A stretch of DNA of 64,000 bases from Desulfarculaceae bacterium (GTDB lineage: Bacteria > Desulfobacterota > Desulfarculia > Desulfarculales > Desulfarculaceae): NCBI GenBank assembly GCA_021737145.1, contig JAIPEN010000003.1:186001-250000 (forward strand), read 5' to 3'. The stretch's first letter is position 1. Each line of letters starts with the position of its first letter. Below the pieces are notes generated by a model, which ran no database searches, was not told where the DNA came from, and was given only the letters and a program-made list of their open reading frames with translations. The translations under genes and the position numbers were made by a program. Of this stretch, positions 50,642-60,038 are shown piece after piece.

Positions 50642-53600
50642 ATGAGGCTTGCCCCCCTCGTCCTGATCGCGGCCATGCTGCTGAGCCTCGGCGCGGCGTC
50701 CTGCCCCGCCCGAGCCGATACCCCGGACCCCAGCAAACTCAACCAGATCAACGTCCGCGGCATCGTGGACAAGGCGGCGGAGAAATACGTCCGCCAGGCG
50801 GGCGGCAAGGTCAAGAGCGTGGTGGAGGTGGGTTCCTGGGTGGAGGGGACCAACTACCGCAATCCCCTCACCTCCCTGGACCCCTCGGACCACGACATGA
50901 CCCCGGTCTTTGATCCGGAAAAGTTCGCCAACCAGAGCCAGATGACCGAAGAATGGCGCCGCATGCAGGATTTCATGCGCCAGGAGATCGACGATGGCAT
51001 CACCAAGGGCCTCAAGGCCCAGATGCCAGAGGCCACCGACGCGCAGATCGCCGCCATGAAAAAGAAGGTCATGCCCAAGGCCATGCGCTCGGTGAACGTG
51101 TATCCGCCCGAGGAGCTGGTGGCCGACGTGGTGGACGAGAAAGAGGCGATCAAGCGCTTCAATAAGTTGAAGGCCAAGCCGAACCTGGGCGACGCGCCGG
51201 TGGAAGGCATCTGGGGCAAGCCCAAGAAGCCCTTCACCCAGGCCTATGCCCAGCAGAGCGGGCGCAGCCTGTTTTTGGACAAGGGCGTGGTGCGCCGGGG
51301 CTTCACCGACCTGGACAACCTGGCGGCCGGCTACGGCAAGTTTTCCCTGGAGGCCACCAACGACCTTTGCGAGCAGTTCGCCAAAAAGGCCAGCCTGGCC
51401 ATGCGCGAAGGCCGCGGGGCCGACGCGCTCAAGAACCTCAAGCGGCTGAACCAGTATCTGCGCAAGGCCAAGAACGCCTCGGGGCTCAGCGGCTTCGGGG
51501 CCATGAACCCCGAGCTGCTGCAAGCCATAGCCAACGCCGACGGGCTCGACGCCAAGGACGCCGAGACCATGGGCAACTGGCTGCGGGAGAACGAGAACCT
51601 GCTCTACAAGGGCCTCAACCAGGCCGACGACCAGCTAAAGTGGCTCAAGGGGGTGGCCTCCCTGGACGACGTGGAGAAGATCAAGTTCATCCGGGGCATG
51701 AACGCCAACAAGATGGCCAAGTTCATGTCCTGGGCCAAGGGGCTGCAATCCAAGCTGGGCCGGGCGGCGGGCACGGGCAAGGCAGCCATGGCCAAGGTGC
51801 CCTGGAACAAGGTGTTCAAGGCGGCGGTGGCTCTGGGCGTGGCCATCGAACTCTACAACGCGGCCAGCCTCTACCAGGAGTACGGCTGGGAGGGGGCCAA
51901 CCAGTCCCTGTCCCTGGCGGTGATAAACCTGATCCCCAGCAATATCCTGGGCCAGGTGATGCTGGACTACGCCACCTCGGTGGGCTATGACACCGTGGCC
52001 CGGGTGCAGGGCTGCGAAAACCTCATGGCCGGCATCTTCGAGGTCAAGGGCCGCCAGCACGTGGGCCAGGGGGTGCAGATCAGCGACTTAGCCAAGCTCT
52101 GCGTGGACGAGGATTGCGTGGCCAGCGCGGTGCGCAAGCAGGCCGAAAAGGCCAGCCACAAGCAGCTGGACCAAGAAAGCGTGGCCGGGCTCAAGGGGGC
52201 CAAGGCCATCCAGGCCCGGCTGGTGAGCCAGTGCCTGCTGGTGGTGCTCAAGGCCTGGAAGCGGGAGCGCTACGCCCTTTTGAACAAGGTGCTCTCCGAC
52301 AAGACCCGGATCGACAAGCTGCTCAGCCGCACCGCCATCGTGCTGGAGACCAGGAGCGCCCGGAGCGGCGGCGAGGTGGAGATCACGGCTCGTCCCCGTT
52401 TCCAGTTCTCCCCCTCCAAGCTGCTGGCTTTGCTGCGGGCCATGGAGGATGACCTCAAGGCCCTGGGCGGTCCGGAACGCCTGGGCCGGCTGGACATCGC
52501 CGAAAAATGCCAGTGGAGCGTGGAGAGGTTCAGCTACGCCCAGGGACGCTGGCTGGTCCGGGAGCGCCTGCCCCTCAAGGTTCAACGCCTCAACCCCCGC
52601 GATCCCCGCAAAAAGATTTTCGCCGGCTTGGAGGAGGTCAAGGTCAAGCTCCCCGCCGGACCCAACTACCGCCTGGTCCTGGACTGGAGCCTGGCCCTGG
52701 CCCCGGGCCTGGCCGAGCAGATGGACTGGCGGGCGCCGGAGGTGCAGGAGTTCCGCGCCATGCTGCGCGCCAACTACGGTTTCAAGGCCCAGGCGCCGGT
52801 GGAGACCGCCCGCTGGCGTTTCGCCCTGACCGGGCCCGCGCGCCTGGCCGCCGGGGCTCCGGGCAAGCTCCTGGCCCGGGTGGAGGGCAGCCCGCCTTGG
52901 GCGGGCGAGGCGGGTGTGGCCAGCAAGATAATCTGGCGCAAGGGCCGCAGCCTGCGCCCCGTGGCCTCTGGCCCCACGCTGGCCGTTACCGGGCCCGACC
53001 CGGGGCCGGTCACCTACAGCGCGGCGCTCATGATCCCGGTGGGCGGCAAGCCCAGCGAGTTGGCCGAGGCGGTGCACGAGATCAACGGGCTGCAGGCGGC
53101 CTGGCTGCGCCTCACCGCCCGGGACAGCGTGAGCGGGGCCGAGCTGGGCCAGGCCCGCTGGCGGGTCAGCGGCCCCGGCGGCTTCACCGCGCGCCACAGC
53201 GGAGCGGTTCTATCCCTGCCCACGGCCGTGCCGGGGAGCTATCGCATATCGGTGAGCGCGTCCGAGCATGAGCCCAAGAGCGGCGGCCTGAGCCTGGCTC
53301 CGGGCAAGCGCTACAACAAGGTGGCCGCGCTCAAGCCCCTGACCAAGGAGCAGGCCAAGCCCCTGGCCAAGCCGGAACCGCCCGCTCCCAAGCAGCCCCA
53401 GCCGCCCGCCCCGGCCCCGGCGGCCCAGGCTCCGCCTCCCGCGCCGCCAGCCCAGCCCTGCGACTGGCAGCAGCTGCCCTCCCGCCAGGCCAGCAGCACC
53501 AGAGGCACGGTGCCCGGCAAGAGAGTGCCGCCCACCAAAACCTACAACGTGGCCATCCCCGGTCCGGGCGTGGTGCGCATCGCCACCACCATCACCGGCA

Positions 53601-53950
53601 AGCACGGGATGGCCAATCACCGCTACGGAGCCAACCGCTTCCTTTCGGGGGTGCACTGGTCCTGTCCGGACGGCTCCTGCAAGTCCGGCAAGATGCACGC
53701 CGGCAAGTTCTACCCGGGAGTGGTGGATGTGGGCAAGAACACGGCCAGCATACGCATGAGCAAGGCGGGCAGCCTGCAAATCAAGGTTTGGGGCGAGTCC
53801 TGCTACCGGGCCAAGAAGGACCACAAGGGCAGGCCGGTTTGTTACCAGTGCTGCTCCGGCTACGGCGAATACGGCACCATCACCCTGCCGGTGACCATCG
53901 GCGTGAAGATGAAGTTCAAGCCCGAGTGCCCCAAAGGCCGAAGGCGGTGA
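50642..53950 (+). CDS. Large exported protein of unknown function with nucleotidyltransferase-like signature
   Basis: A 1102-residue protein I do not recognise. A signal peptide (about residues 1-26, cleavage near ARA; a lipobox at Cys21 is less likely) is followed by GSWVEGT (64-70) and SDHD (82-85). The G-S ... D-x-D pattern is that of polymerase-beta-type nucleotidyltransferases, though the 17-residue gap is longer than usual. A helical middle with a hydrophobic stretch (about 390-450) leads to Ig-like beta segments (about 680-890), a Pro/Ala/Lys-rich linker (about 900-945) and a Cys-rich C-terminal domain with CPDGSCKSGK and CYQCCSGYG. ATG follows GGAG. It is convergent with a PEGA-domain gene. 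Confidence 0.7.
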   Translation: MRLAPLVLIAAMLLSLGAASCPARADTPDPSKLNQINVRGIVDKAAEKYVRQAGGKVKSVVEVGSWVEGTNYRNPLTSLDPSDHDMTPVFDPEKFANQSQMTEEWRRMQDFMRQEIDDGITKGLKAQMPEATDAQIAAMKKKVMPKAMRSVNVYPPEELVADVVDEKEAIKRFNKLKAKPNLGDAPVEGIWGKPKKPFTQAYAQQSGRSLFLDKGVVRRGFTDLDNLAAGYGKFSLEATNDLCEQFAKKASLAMREGRGADALKNLKRLNQYLRKAKNASGLSGFGAMNPELLQAIANADGLDAKDAETMGNWLRENENLLYKGLNQADDQLKWLKGVASLDDVEKIKFIRGMNANKMAKFMSWAKGLQSKLGRAAGTGKAAMAKVPWNKVFKAAVALGVAIELYNAASLYQEYGWEGANQSLSLAVINLIPSNILGQVMLDYATSVGYDTVARVQGCENLMAGIFEVKGRQHVGQGVQISDLAKLCVDEDCVASAVRKQAEKASHKQLDQESVAGLKGAKAIQARLVSQCLLVVLKAWKRERYALLNKVLSDKTRIDKLLSRTAIVLETRSARSGGEVEITARPRFQFSPSKLLALLRAMEDDLKALGGPERLGRLDIAEKCQWSVERFSYAQGRWLVRERLPLKVQRLNPRDPRKKIFAGLEEVKVKLPAGPNYRLVLDWSLALAPGLAEQMDWRAPEVQEFRAMLRANYGFKAQAPVETARWRFALTGPARLAAGAPGKLLARVEGSPPWAGEAGVASKIIWRKGRSLRPVASGPTLAVTGPDPGPVTYSAALMIPVGGKPSELAEAVHEINGLQAAWLRLTARDSVSGAELGQARWRVSGPGGFTARHSGAVLSLPTAVPGSYRISVSASEHEPKSGGLSLAPGKRYNKVAALKPLTKEQAKPLAKPEPPAPKQPQPPAPAPAAQAPPPAPPAQPCDWQQLPSRQASSTRGTVPGKRVPPTKTYNVAIPGPGVVRIATTITGKHGMANHRYGANRFLSGVHWSCPDGSCKSGKMHAGKFYPGVVDVGKNTASIRMSKAGSLQIKVWGESCYRAKKDHKGRPVCYQCCSGYGEYGTITLPVTIGVKMKFKPECPKGRRR

Positions 53951-53975
53951 GCCCGTGCCTGCTCCCCAGGGGGTT

Positions 53976-55223
53976 TCAGGGCAGAGGTGAAAAGCTCTCC
54001 AGCACCGCCCAGAAGGGGCCCTCCAGGCGGGGGCACTGGACGGGCAGGCAGATGGCGCTGAACACGTAGACCCGGCCCCCCGCCTGCACGAAGACCATGG
54101 TGGCCTGAGCGTTGCCGCCCTGGTAGATGGCTTGGTAGGCGGGCCACGGACCCAGGCGCAGCTTTTCGCCCTTCACCCTGTGCTTGAGCGGATTGTTGGG
54201 CTTGGCCATAAACTCCCGGTCCCAGTTGGCCAGGAACTGCTCCAGGGTCGCGCCCTGGGAGGGGTTGGCCGCGTTGAGCTGGATCATGGTGCCCTCCTGG
54301 GGAGGCCAGAGGCGCACCTGGCGAGCGCTCGCGTTTTCCTCCACCCGCCAGCCCGGGGGCGGGGTGAAGCGGGCGGGCACCACCTTGGCCGCGTAGCTGC
54401 CCCGAGGCGCGGCGGCCTGGGCCGGGGCGGCCGGCTGGGCCACCGGGGCTGGAGACGCGGCCGATGTCGGGGCCGGGGAAGCTGGTTTGGCTGTCGGGGC
54501 GGCTGGCTTGGCCGCCGGGGCCGGGGGAGCTGGCTTGGCCGCCGGGGCTGGGGGAGCTGGCTTGGCTACCGGGGCCGGAGACGGGGGAGCGGGGGCGGCC
54601 CTGGGCTGGTTCCGGCTGGGCCGGATCACCTCGATGCGCTCCTCGCTGGGGGTCAGGTCAAACTCCACGGTGACCGTGGTCATGGGCTTGATGCGCACCT
54701 CGCGGCCCTGGCGCACCCCTTTGGCCTCCACCTGCACCAGATGCGGGCCCACCGGCACCTCGGCCAGGCTCAGGGGGGTGTTGCCCCGGAGCTGGCCGTC
54801 CACGGTCACCTGGGCCGGCGGCGAGCAGAGCACCCTCAGGGTGCCGTGGGTCTGGGCTTTTTGCAGGCGGCGGGCCTGGGCCAGATATTGCCGGGCCTGG
54901 CCGTTTTCCGGAAACACCGCCAAATGCTGCAGGAACAGGCGGGCGGCCTGCTGATAACGGCCCGCGTTGAACTCGTCCAGGGCCTGGGTGTAGGCCAGGC
55001 GGGCCTTGCGGCGGCGCTGGATCTCGGCCTGGTCGCCATAGTCGGGCTTGGCCGGGGCGGGGGCCGTGGCCTTGGGCGCGGCCGGGGCGGGAGCCGAGGC
55101 CGGCGGCGGAGCGGCCTGGCTGGGTTTGAAACGGTCGGCATCCACCCAGGGCTCTTGATCGGCGGCCAGGGCCGGGGCCGCCCATAGCGACAACAGCGCG
55201 GCGATGATGAGCAGGCGGGGCAT
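53976..55223 (-). CDS. PEGA-domain envelope protein with Pro-rich linker
   Basis: A 415-residue exported protein. A signal peptide (1-20, ending ALA) is followed by a Pro/Ala spacer, a TPR-like helical segment (about 65-115, AYTQALDEFNAGRYQQAARLFLQH) and a PEGA domain (about 128-195, GTLRVLCSPPAQVTVDGQLRG ... GPHLVQVEAKG). A Pro/Ala/Lys linker with 9-residue repeats comes next, then a C-terminal domain (about 290-415) resembling small lipoprotein-like beta folds. PEGA domains usually contact surface polymers or peptidoglycan. ATG follows GGGAGGA. It is convergent with the 1102-residue gene, and both have Pro-rich linkers, so a shared envelope role is possible but unproven. Confidence 0.8.
   Translation of the reverse strand: MPRLLIIAALLSLWAAPALAADQEPWVDADRFKPSQAAPPPASAPAPAAPKATAPAPAKPDYGDQAEIQRRRKARLAYTQALDEFNAGRYQQAARLFLQHLAVFPENGQARQYLAQARRLQKAQTHGTLRVLCSPPAQVTVDGQLRGNTPLSLAEVPVGPHLVQVEAKGVRQGREVRIKPMTTVTVEFDLTPSEERIEVIRPSRNQPRAAPAPPSPAPVAKPAPPAPAAKPAPPAPAAKPAAPTAKPASPAPTSAASPAPVAQPAAPAQAAAPRGSYAAKVVPARFTPPPGWRVEENASARQVRLWPPQEGTMIQLNAANPSQGATLEQFLANWDREFMAKPNNPLKHRVKGEKLRLGPWPAYQAIYQGGNAQATMVFVQAGGRVYVFSAICLPVQCPRLEGPFWAVLESFSPLP
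54501..54578. repeat. 27-bp tandem repeat coding for the Pro/Ala linker
   Basis: Just under three near-identical 27-bp units read as AKPAPPAPA repeats in the minus-strand PEGA protein. Such repeats can slip and vary the linker length. Confidence 0.75.
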
Positions 55224-55325
55224 TTCCACACTCCTCCCGATAACCAGAGGACAGCTTTCGAGGCCCATCTTGGCATAGGCAAGCCCTGGCGGGCAATCGC
55301 TTGGGGGCGGGACTTGGTTTATCTC

Positions 55326-55355
55326 TTGACTTCGGCAAGGTATCATTACTATGTA
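55326..55355 (+). promoter_or_regulatory. Putative promoter of the two-component gene array
   Basis: TTGACT (55326-55331) and TATGTA (55350-55355), 18-bp spacing, about 50 nt before the first kinase frame. Confidence 0.5.
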
Positions 55356-55403
55356 GCCTAATGGCGTTTGCCATTGTAAATCACCGTTTACGAGGAAACT
55401 GGC

Positions 55404-55979
55404 TTGAGCTTGCCCGATTACCATACACGGTTTCTTCTGGCCGCCTCGGTGGGTCAAGACGCCCTGGTGGTGCTTGACTCCGAGGGTCTCAACTTCATCA
55501 ACCCGGCCGGGGAGCGCCTTCTGGACCGGGATTCCATCTCTCTGCGCGGCCTGCCCGCCGAGCAGCTCATCGCCCCGCCCCCGCCGGCGTTGGAGCAGGG
55601 CGACGAGTCGCCCTTCCTGGGCCGGGTGCTGGGGCCGGACGGGCCGGGCACCCTGGTCAAGGGGCTGGCCTTCGGTCTGGAGGACCAGCGCCAGATGTGG
55701 GTCTTCCGGGAAAACATCTCCCTGGCCGAGCTGGGCTCCCTGGCCGCCGGGCTCATGCACAACCTGGCCGGCCCCTTGAGCGTCATCCGCTCCTCGGCCG
55801 AGATGATGAACACCCTGCTCAACAAGCTGGCCGAGGACGATCCCACCCTGGCCGAGCGCATGGGCGACTGGCCCCCCACCCTGCGCCGGGGCGGCGACAA
55901 GATCATCTCCCAGGTGGACCAGATCGCGGCCAACACCCGCGACCTGCTGGCCAAGATAAGCGGCGACAGCCGGCGGTAG
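55404..55979 (+). CDS. Histidine kinase, N-terminal part (PAS + DHp), ends at in-frame TAG
   Basis: A 191-residue product with a PAS-like domain (about 10-105) and a dimerisation/phosphotransfer segment with the phospho-accepting His in AGLMHNLAGPLSVIRSSAEMM (His at about 121). It ends at TAG (55977-55979). The same frame continues at once into a complete ATPase domain (next entry), so a single CAG-to-TAG change, sequencing error or real readthrough explains the break. TTG start after GAGGA. As it stands this piece could accept but not generate phosphate. It is the first gene of a four- or five-gene two-component array upstream of the Tad pilus genes. Confidence 0.7.
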   Translation: MSLPDYHTRFLLAASVGQDALVVLDSEGLNFINPAGERLLDRDSISLRGLPAEQLIAPPPPALEQGDESPFLGRVLGPDGPGTLVKGLAFGLEDQRQMWVFRENISLAELGSLAAGLMHNLAGPLSVIRSSAEMMNTLLNKLAEDDPTLAERMGDWPPTLRRGGDKIISQVDQIAANTRDLLAKISGDSRR

Positions 55980-55985
55980 CATCAG

Positions 55986-56453
55986 TTGTTGGACCTGAAC
56001 GAGATTTTGCGCAGCGAGCTGGCCTTTTTGCGCAACGACCTGAACATCAAGCACGGGGTGGAGATCCAGGCCACCCTGGACCCGGCCCTGCCCATGATCA
56101 AGGGGCTCTACTCGGACTTTTCCCAGGCCCTGCGCAATGTGCTGCTCAACGCGGTGGAGGCCACTTTGGGCCAAAAAGATCGCCACCTGGAGGCGCTCAC
56201 CTGCCGCAACCGGGGCTGGGTGGAAATCTGCATCTCGGACAACGGGCAAGGCATCCCGGCCGAGGTGCGGCCCCACATCTTCGAGCCCTTCTTTTCCCAC
56301 GGCAAGCAGACCCAGGACAACGTGGGCCTGGGCCTGCACGCGGTGCGCCAGCTCTTGAACTCCTACGGGGCCCATTACCAGATCGACTCCAGCTCCCAGG
56401 GCACCGAGTTCAGCATCCGCCTGCCCCGCGAAGCGGAGACCGAGGGTGTCTGA
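55986..56453 (+). CDS. Histidine kinase, C-terminal HATPase part, same frame after TAG
   Basis: About 155 residues holding an intact HATPase domain: N box NVLLNAVEATL, G1 DNGQGIPAEV, F box FEPFFSHGKQT and G2 NVGLGLHAVRQL. The frame is identical to that of the preceding entry and separated from it only by one TAG codon, so it is probably the second half of the same gene. Independent translation from TTG 55986 or 55989 is possible, though the ribosome site (GGCGG) is weak. The stop overlaps the start of the next sensor gene, which keeps the operon layout intact. Confidence 0.65.
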   Translation: MLDLNEILRSELAFLRNDLNIKHGVEIQATLDPALPMIKGLYSDFSQALRNVLLNAVEATLGQKDRHLEALTCRNRGWVEICISDNGQGIPAEVRPHIFEPFFSHGKQTQDNVGLGLHAVRQLLNSYGAHYQIDSSSQGTEFSIRLPREAETEGV

Positions 56454-57768
56454 GGCCCGCCACCCCCGCGCCTGGGCCTTTTTCGCTCTGGTCACCCTCC
56501 TGGCGGCGATTCCCCTGGCCGTGGGCTACTTCTGGCTGCGCGGCGAGGTGCTCTCCGACGCCCAGCGCCAGCACCAGCGCCAGATGAACAATCAGCTCAA
56601 CCTGTGGCAGGAACAGTTTTACGACGCCAAGTGGGATTCCCTGGCCGACACCTCGGACGACGTGTTGCACCTGGGCTCCTATGACGAGGCCCAGCTCATG
56701 GCCGACACCCTGGTCTGGTACGTGTATCCCGACGGTCACGCCTTTATCGAGGGCACGGCGGTGGTGGGCCTGGACGGTCAGCCCCGGCCGGGCAAGGCCG
56801 CCGCGGTGATCGACGACGCCGGGGAGCCCCTGCCCCCCGAGCACCTGGCCCAGCTACTGCGGATCCACCCCTGGCTGGAGAACCCCTGGTTGCCCTCCTA
56901 CTCCTTTGTGATCGAGGCCTTTCAAAAAGACCCGGAGCGGGAGTTTTTTATCAGCCGCCTCATCCCCGACCGGGACCGCCTGGTCTACGTGATGGCCTCG
57001 CCCTGGCGCGGCGCGGAGGGCCGGCTCAAGGGCGCGGTTATCCAACAGCAGAACATCGGGCAGTTCGCCGAGGACATCGTCCTGCCCGGCGCCAAGGGCA
57101 TCAGCCTGTGGATCATGGACGCCGGGGGAACGGTGGGCCTGGCCACCGACGACCTGGCCCGGAGTTCGGCCCAGGCCTTTGCCGCCTCGGGCGGGTTGGC
57201 CCGGGCGTTGAAAAAGGGCCGGGCCGCGGTGGACCTGGGCAAGGCGGGCGCGGCCGGAGGCGGGGTGCAGGAGCTGCCCCTGGGACAGGCCCAGCTCAAC
57301 TGGCGCACCATGGAAGATGGTTTCATCCTGGCCGTGGTGGAGACCCAGGCCGCCCTGGGCGCGGTGGGGCGCGGCACCCTGCACAAATTCGGGGCCATCG
57401 CCCTGCTCAGCCTGATCATCCTGGCCGCGGCCGGCGCGGTCTACACCCTGGGGGCCCTGCGCCGCGAGGGGCGCATGATGGAAAAGGCCACTTTGCTGCG
57501 CTATGCCGGCACGGTGAGCCACCGGGTGCGCAACGCCCTGGTGGTGCTCAGCGGCGCGGTGGAGATGTTGCAGGTCAAGGTGGCCTGGGGCAAAAACGAC
57601 CAGGAACGCTTGGACAACTACGACCGGGCGGTCAAGGACATCGAGCGGACGGTGAGCGAATTGGAGCACATAAGCCGGGGAGACACCGAGCTGCTCTATG
57701 ACGGCCAAGTGGGGGAAAAAAGCATGTACCGCCTGAAGCCAAGAGGCGATGAAGGGGGGCGCTCTTGA
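56446..57768 (+). CDS. Membrane sensor with DHp-like segment but no ATPase domain
   Basis: A 440-residue inner-membrane protein. Helices near residues 10-30 and about 310-340 flank an extracytoplasmic region of about 280 residues that reads like a Cache-type ligand-binding domain (WYVYPDGHAFIEGTAVVGLDGQ, GISLWIMDAGGTVGLATDD). The cytoplasmic end carries AGTVSHRVRNALVVLSGAVEMLQV, a DHp helix with a plausible phospho-His, but the chain then stops with no ATPase domain. It may rely on the ATPase encoded just upstream or act as a phosphotransfer partner. GTG 56446 overlaps the previous stop, and the 3' end overlaps the receiver gene by 4 nt. Confidence 0.75.
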   Translation: MSEARHPRAWAFFALVTLLAAIPLAVGYFWLRGEVLSDAQRQHQRQMNNQLNLWQEQFYDAKWDSLADTSDDVLHLGSYDEAQLMADTLVWYVYPDGHAFIEGTAVVGLDGQPRPGKAAAVIDDAGEPLPPEHLAQLLRIHPWLENPWLPSYSFVIEAFQKDPEREFFISRLIPDRDRLVYVMASPWRGAEGRLKGAVIQQQNIGQFAEDIVLPGAKGISLWIMDAGGTVGLATDDLARSSAQAFAASGGLARALKKGRAAVDLGKAGAAGGGVQELPLGQAQLNWRTMEDGFILAVVETQAALGAVGRGTLHKFGAIALLSLIILAAAGAVYTLGALRREGRMMEKATLLRYAGTVSHRVRNALVVLSGAVEMLQVKVAWGKNDQERLDNYDRAVKDIERTVSELEHISRGDTELLYDGQVGEKSMYRLKPRGDEGGRS

Positions 57769-58136
57769 GCCTTATCTTAGTGGTCGACGACGAGCCGGGA
57801 GTGGTGCAGACCATCGGCGACTGGCTGCGCGGAGAGGGCTACGAGGTGGCCTCCGCGGCCACCGCCGAGGAAGCCATCACCTGGTTCCGCCGCAGCGACC
57901 GCCCGCCGGACGCGGCCCTGGTGGACGTGAAGCTGCCCGGGGCCACCGGCTTTGAGCTGGCTGATTGGCTGTCCCAGGACTTCGACTTCCACGAGGTGAT
58001 TTTCGTCACCGCCTTCTTCTGGGAAGAGGAGACCCGGCGGGAACTGGTGGCCCGGCGCAGCCCATATTTCGAAAAACCTCTCAAGTTCACCCGTGAGGTG
58101 ATACCCTTCCTCAAGCGCTATTTGGCCAAAACCTAG
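57765..58136 (+). CDS. Stand-alone response-regulator receiver domain
   Basis: A 123-residue CheY-like receiver with no output domain. Acidic pocket DDE (residues 8-10 in ILVVDDEPG), phospho-acceptor Asp in AALVDVKLPGATG (about 54), Thr in VTAFFW and Lys in FEKPL are all present. TTG start, overlapping the previous stop by 4 nt. It would pass or buffer phosphate between the split kinase, the membrane sensor and the NtrC-type regulator that follows 17 nt later. Confidence 0.88.
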   Translation: MSLILVVDDEPGVVQTIGDWLRGEGYEVASAATAEEAITWFRRSDRPPDAALVDVKLPGATGFELADWLSQDFDFHEVIFVTAFFWEEETRRELVARRSPYFEKPLKFTREVIPFLKRYLAKT

Positions 58137-58153
58137 AGAGGAACAAACCGCGC

Positions 58154-59533
<1,380 letters not shown>

Positions 59534-59551
59534 CCCCCTCCTCCGTCTCCG

Positions 59552-59583
59552 AATTACGATCTCGTAATTACCAAATCGTAATT
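59552..59583 (+). promoter_or_regulatory. Candidate enhancer sites for the NtrC-type regulator
   Basis: AATTACGA-TC-TCGTAATT (59552-59569) is a perfect 8-bp inverted repeat; a third half-site TCGTAATT follows at 59576-59583, 14 bp on. The block lies about 165-185 bp upstream of the -24 box, a normal distance for a sigma-54 enhancer. Confidence 0.6.
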
Positions 59584-59733
59584 GTAACCAATTTTGGCGC
59601 TTCCCCCAGGTTCTCGGAGGCCTGGGACCACCGGCACCCCTCGGCACGGCCCACAAGCGCAATATACTAATTTAATTAACTAAATCTTCCACAAATCTCT
59701 CCCGGAAAACTTTTTTCGGCCTTCCCGTTATTT

Positions 59734-59749
59734 TGGCATCTTTCTTGTA
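59734..59749 (+). promoter_or_regulatory. Sigma-54-type promoter of the flp/cpa operon
   Basis: TGGCATCTTTCTTGTA fits the -24/-12 form, with GG (59735-59736) and GT (59747-59748) 12 bp apart. The -12 element has GT where GC is usual. The expected start of transcription is near 59760, about 60 nt before flp. Confidence 0.65.
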
Positions 59750-59820
59750 GTTACAACTGGCAACTCATGATAACCCAACTGGTCCATTTAGAATCGTATT
59801 TCCAAAATCGGAGGAAAGTC

Positions 59821-60006
59821 ATGAAGGCCTGCCAGCAAATCAAGAGGTTGATCACTGATGACAGCGGAATCAGCGCCGTGGAGTACGCCTTGCTCCTGGC
59901 CCTGATCGGCGCCGCCATCGCCACCGCGGCCTACACCCTGGGGACCACGGTGACCTCCAAGATCACCGCGGCCACCACGGCCCTGAACACCAGCGGCGGC
60001 TCCTAG
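59821..60006 (+). CDS. flp: Flp-type type IVb pilin
   Basis: A 61-residue pre-pilin for the Tad/Flp pilus. A short charged leader (to DDSG) is followed by the processing site G-ISAVEYALLLALIGAA, with Glu at +5 and Tyr at +6 as in Flp pilins. A hydrophobic helix (about 16-40) and a short Thr/Ala-rich tail complete the chain. ATG was chosen over an upstream in-frame ATG because GGAGG lies 7 nt before it and the leader length is right. The adjacent prepilin peptidase would cleave after the Gly. Confidence 0.93.
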   Translation: MKACQQIKRLITDDSGISAVEYALLLALIGAAIATAAYTLGTTVTSKITAATTALNTSGGS

Positions 60007-60038
60007 GATTCTTCACCAGTGGGAATGAGGCAGAACTT

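Noticed and set aside
54501..54578. CRISPR-like repeat array
   Set aside because: Repeats are contiguous, in frame and code for a Pro/Ala linker; no spacers.
55977..55979. TAG as a pyrrolysine codon
   Set aside because: Kinases are not known pyrrolysine proteins and no pyl gene is in the window; a CAG-to-TAG change is simpler.
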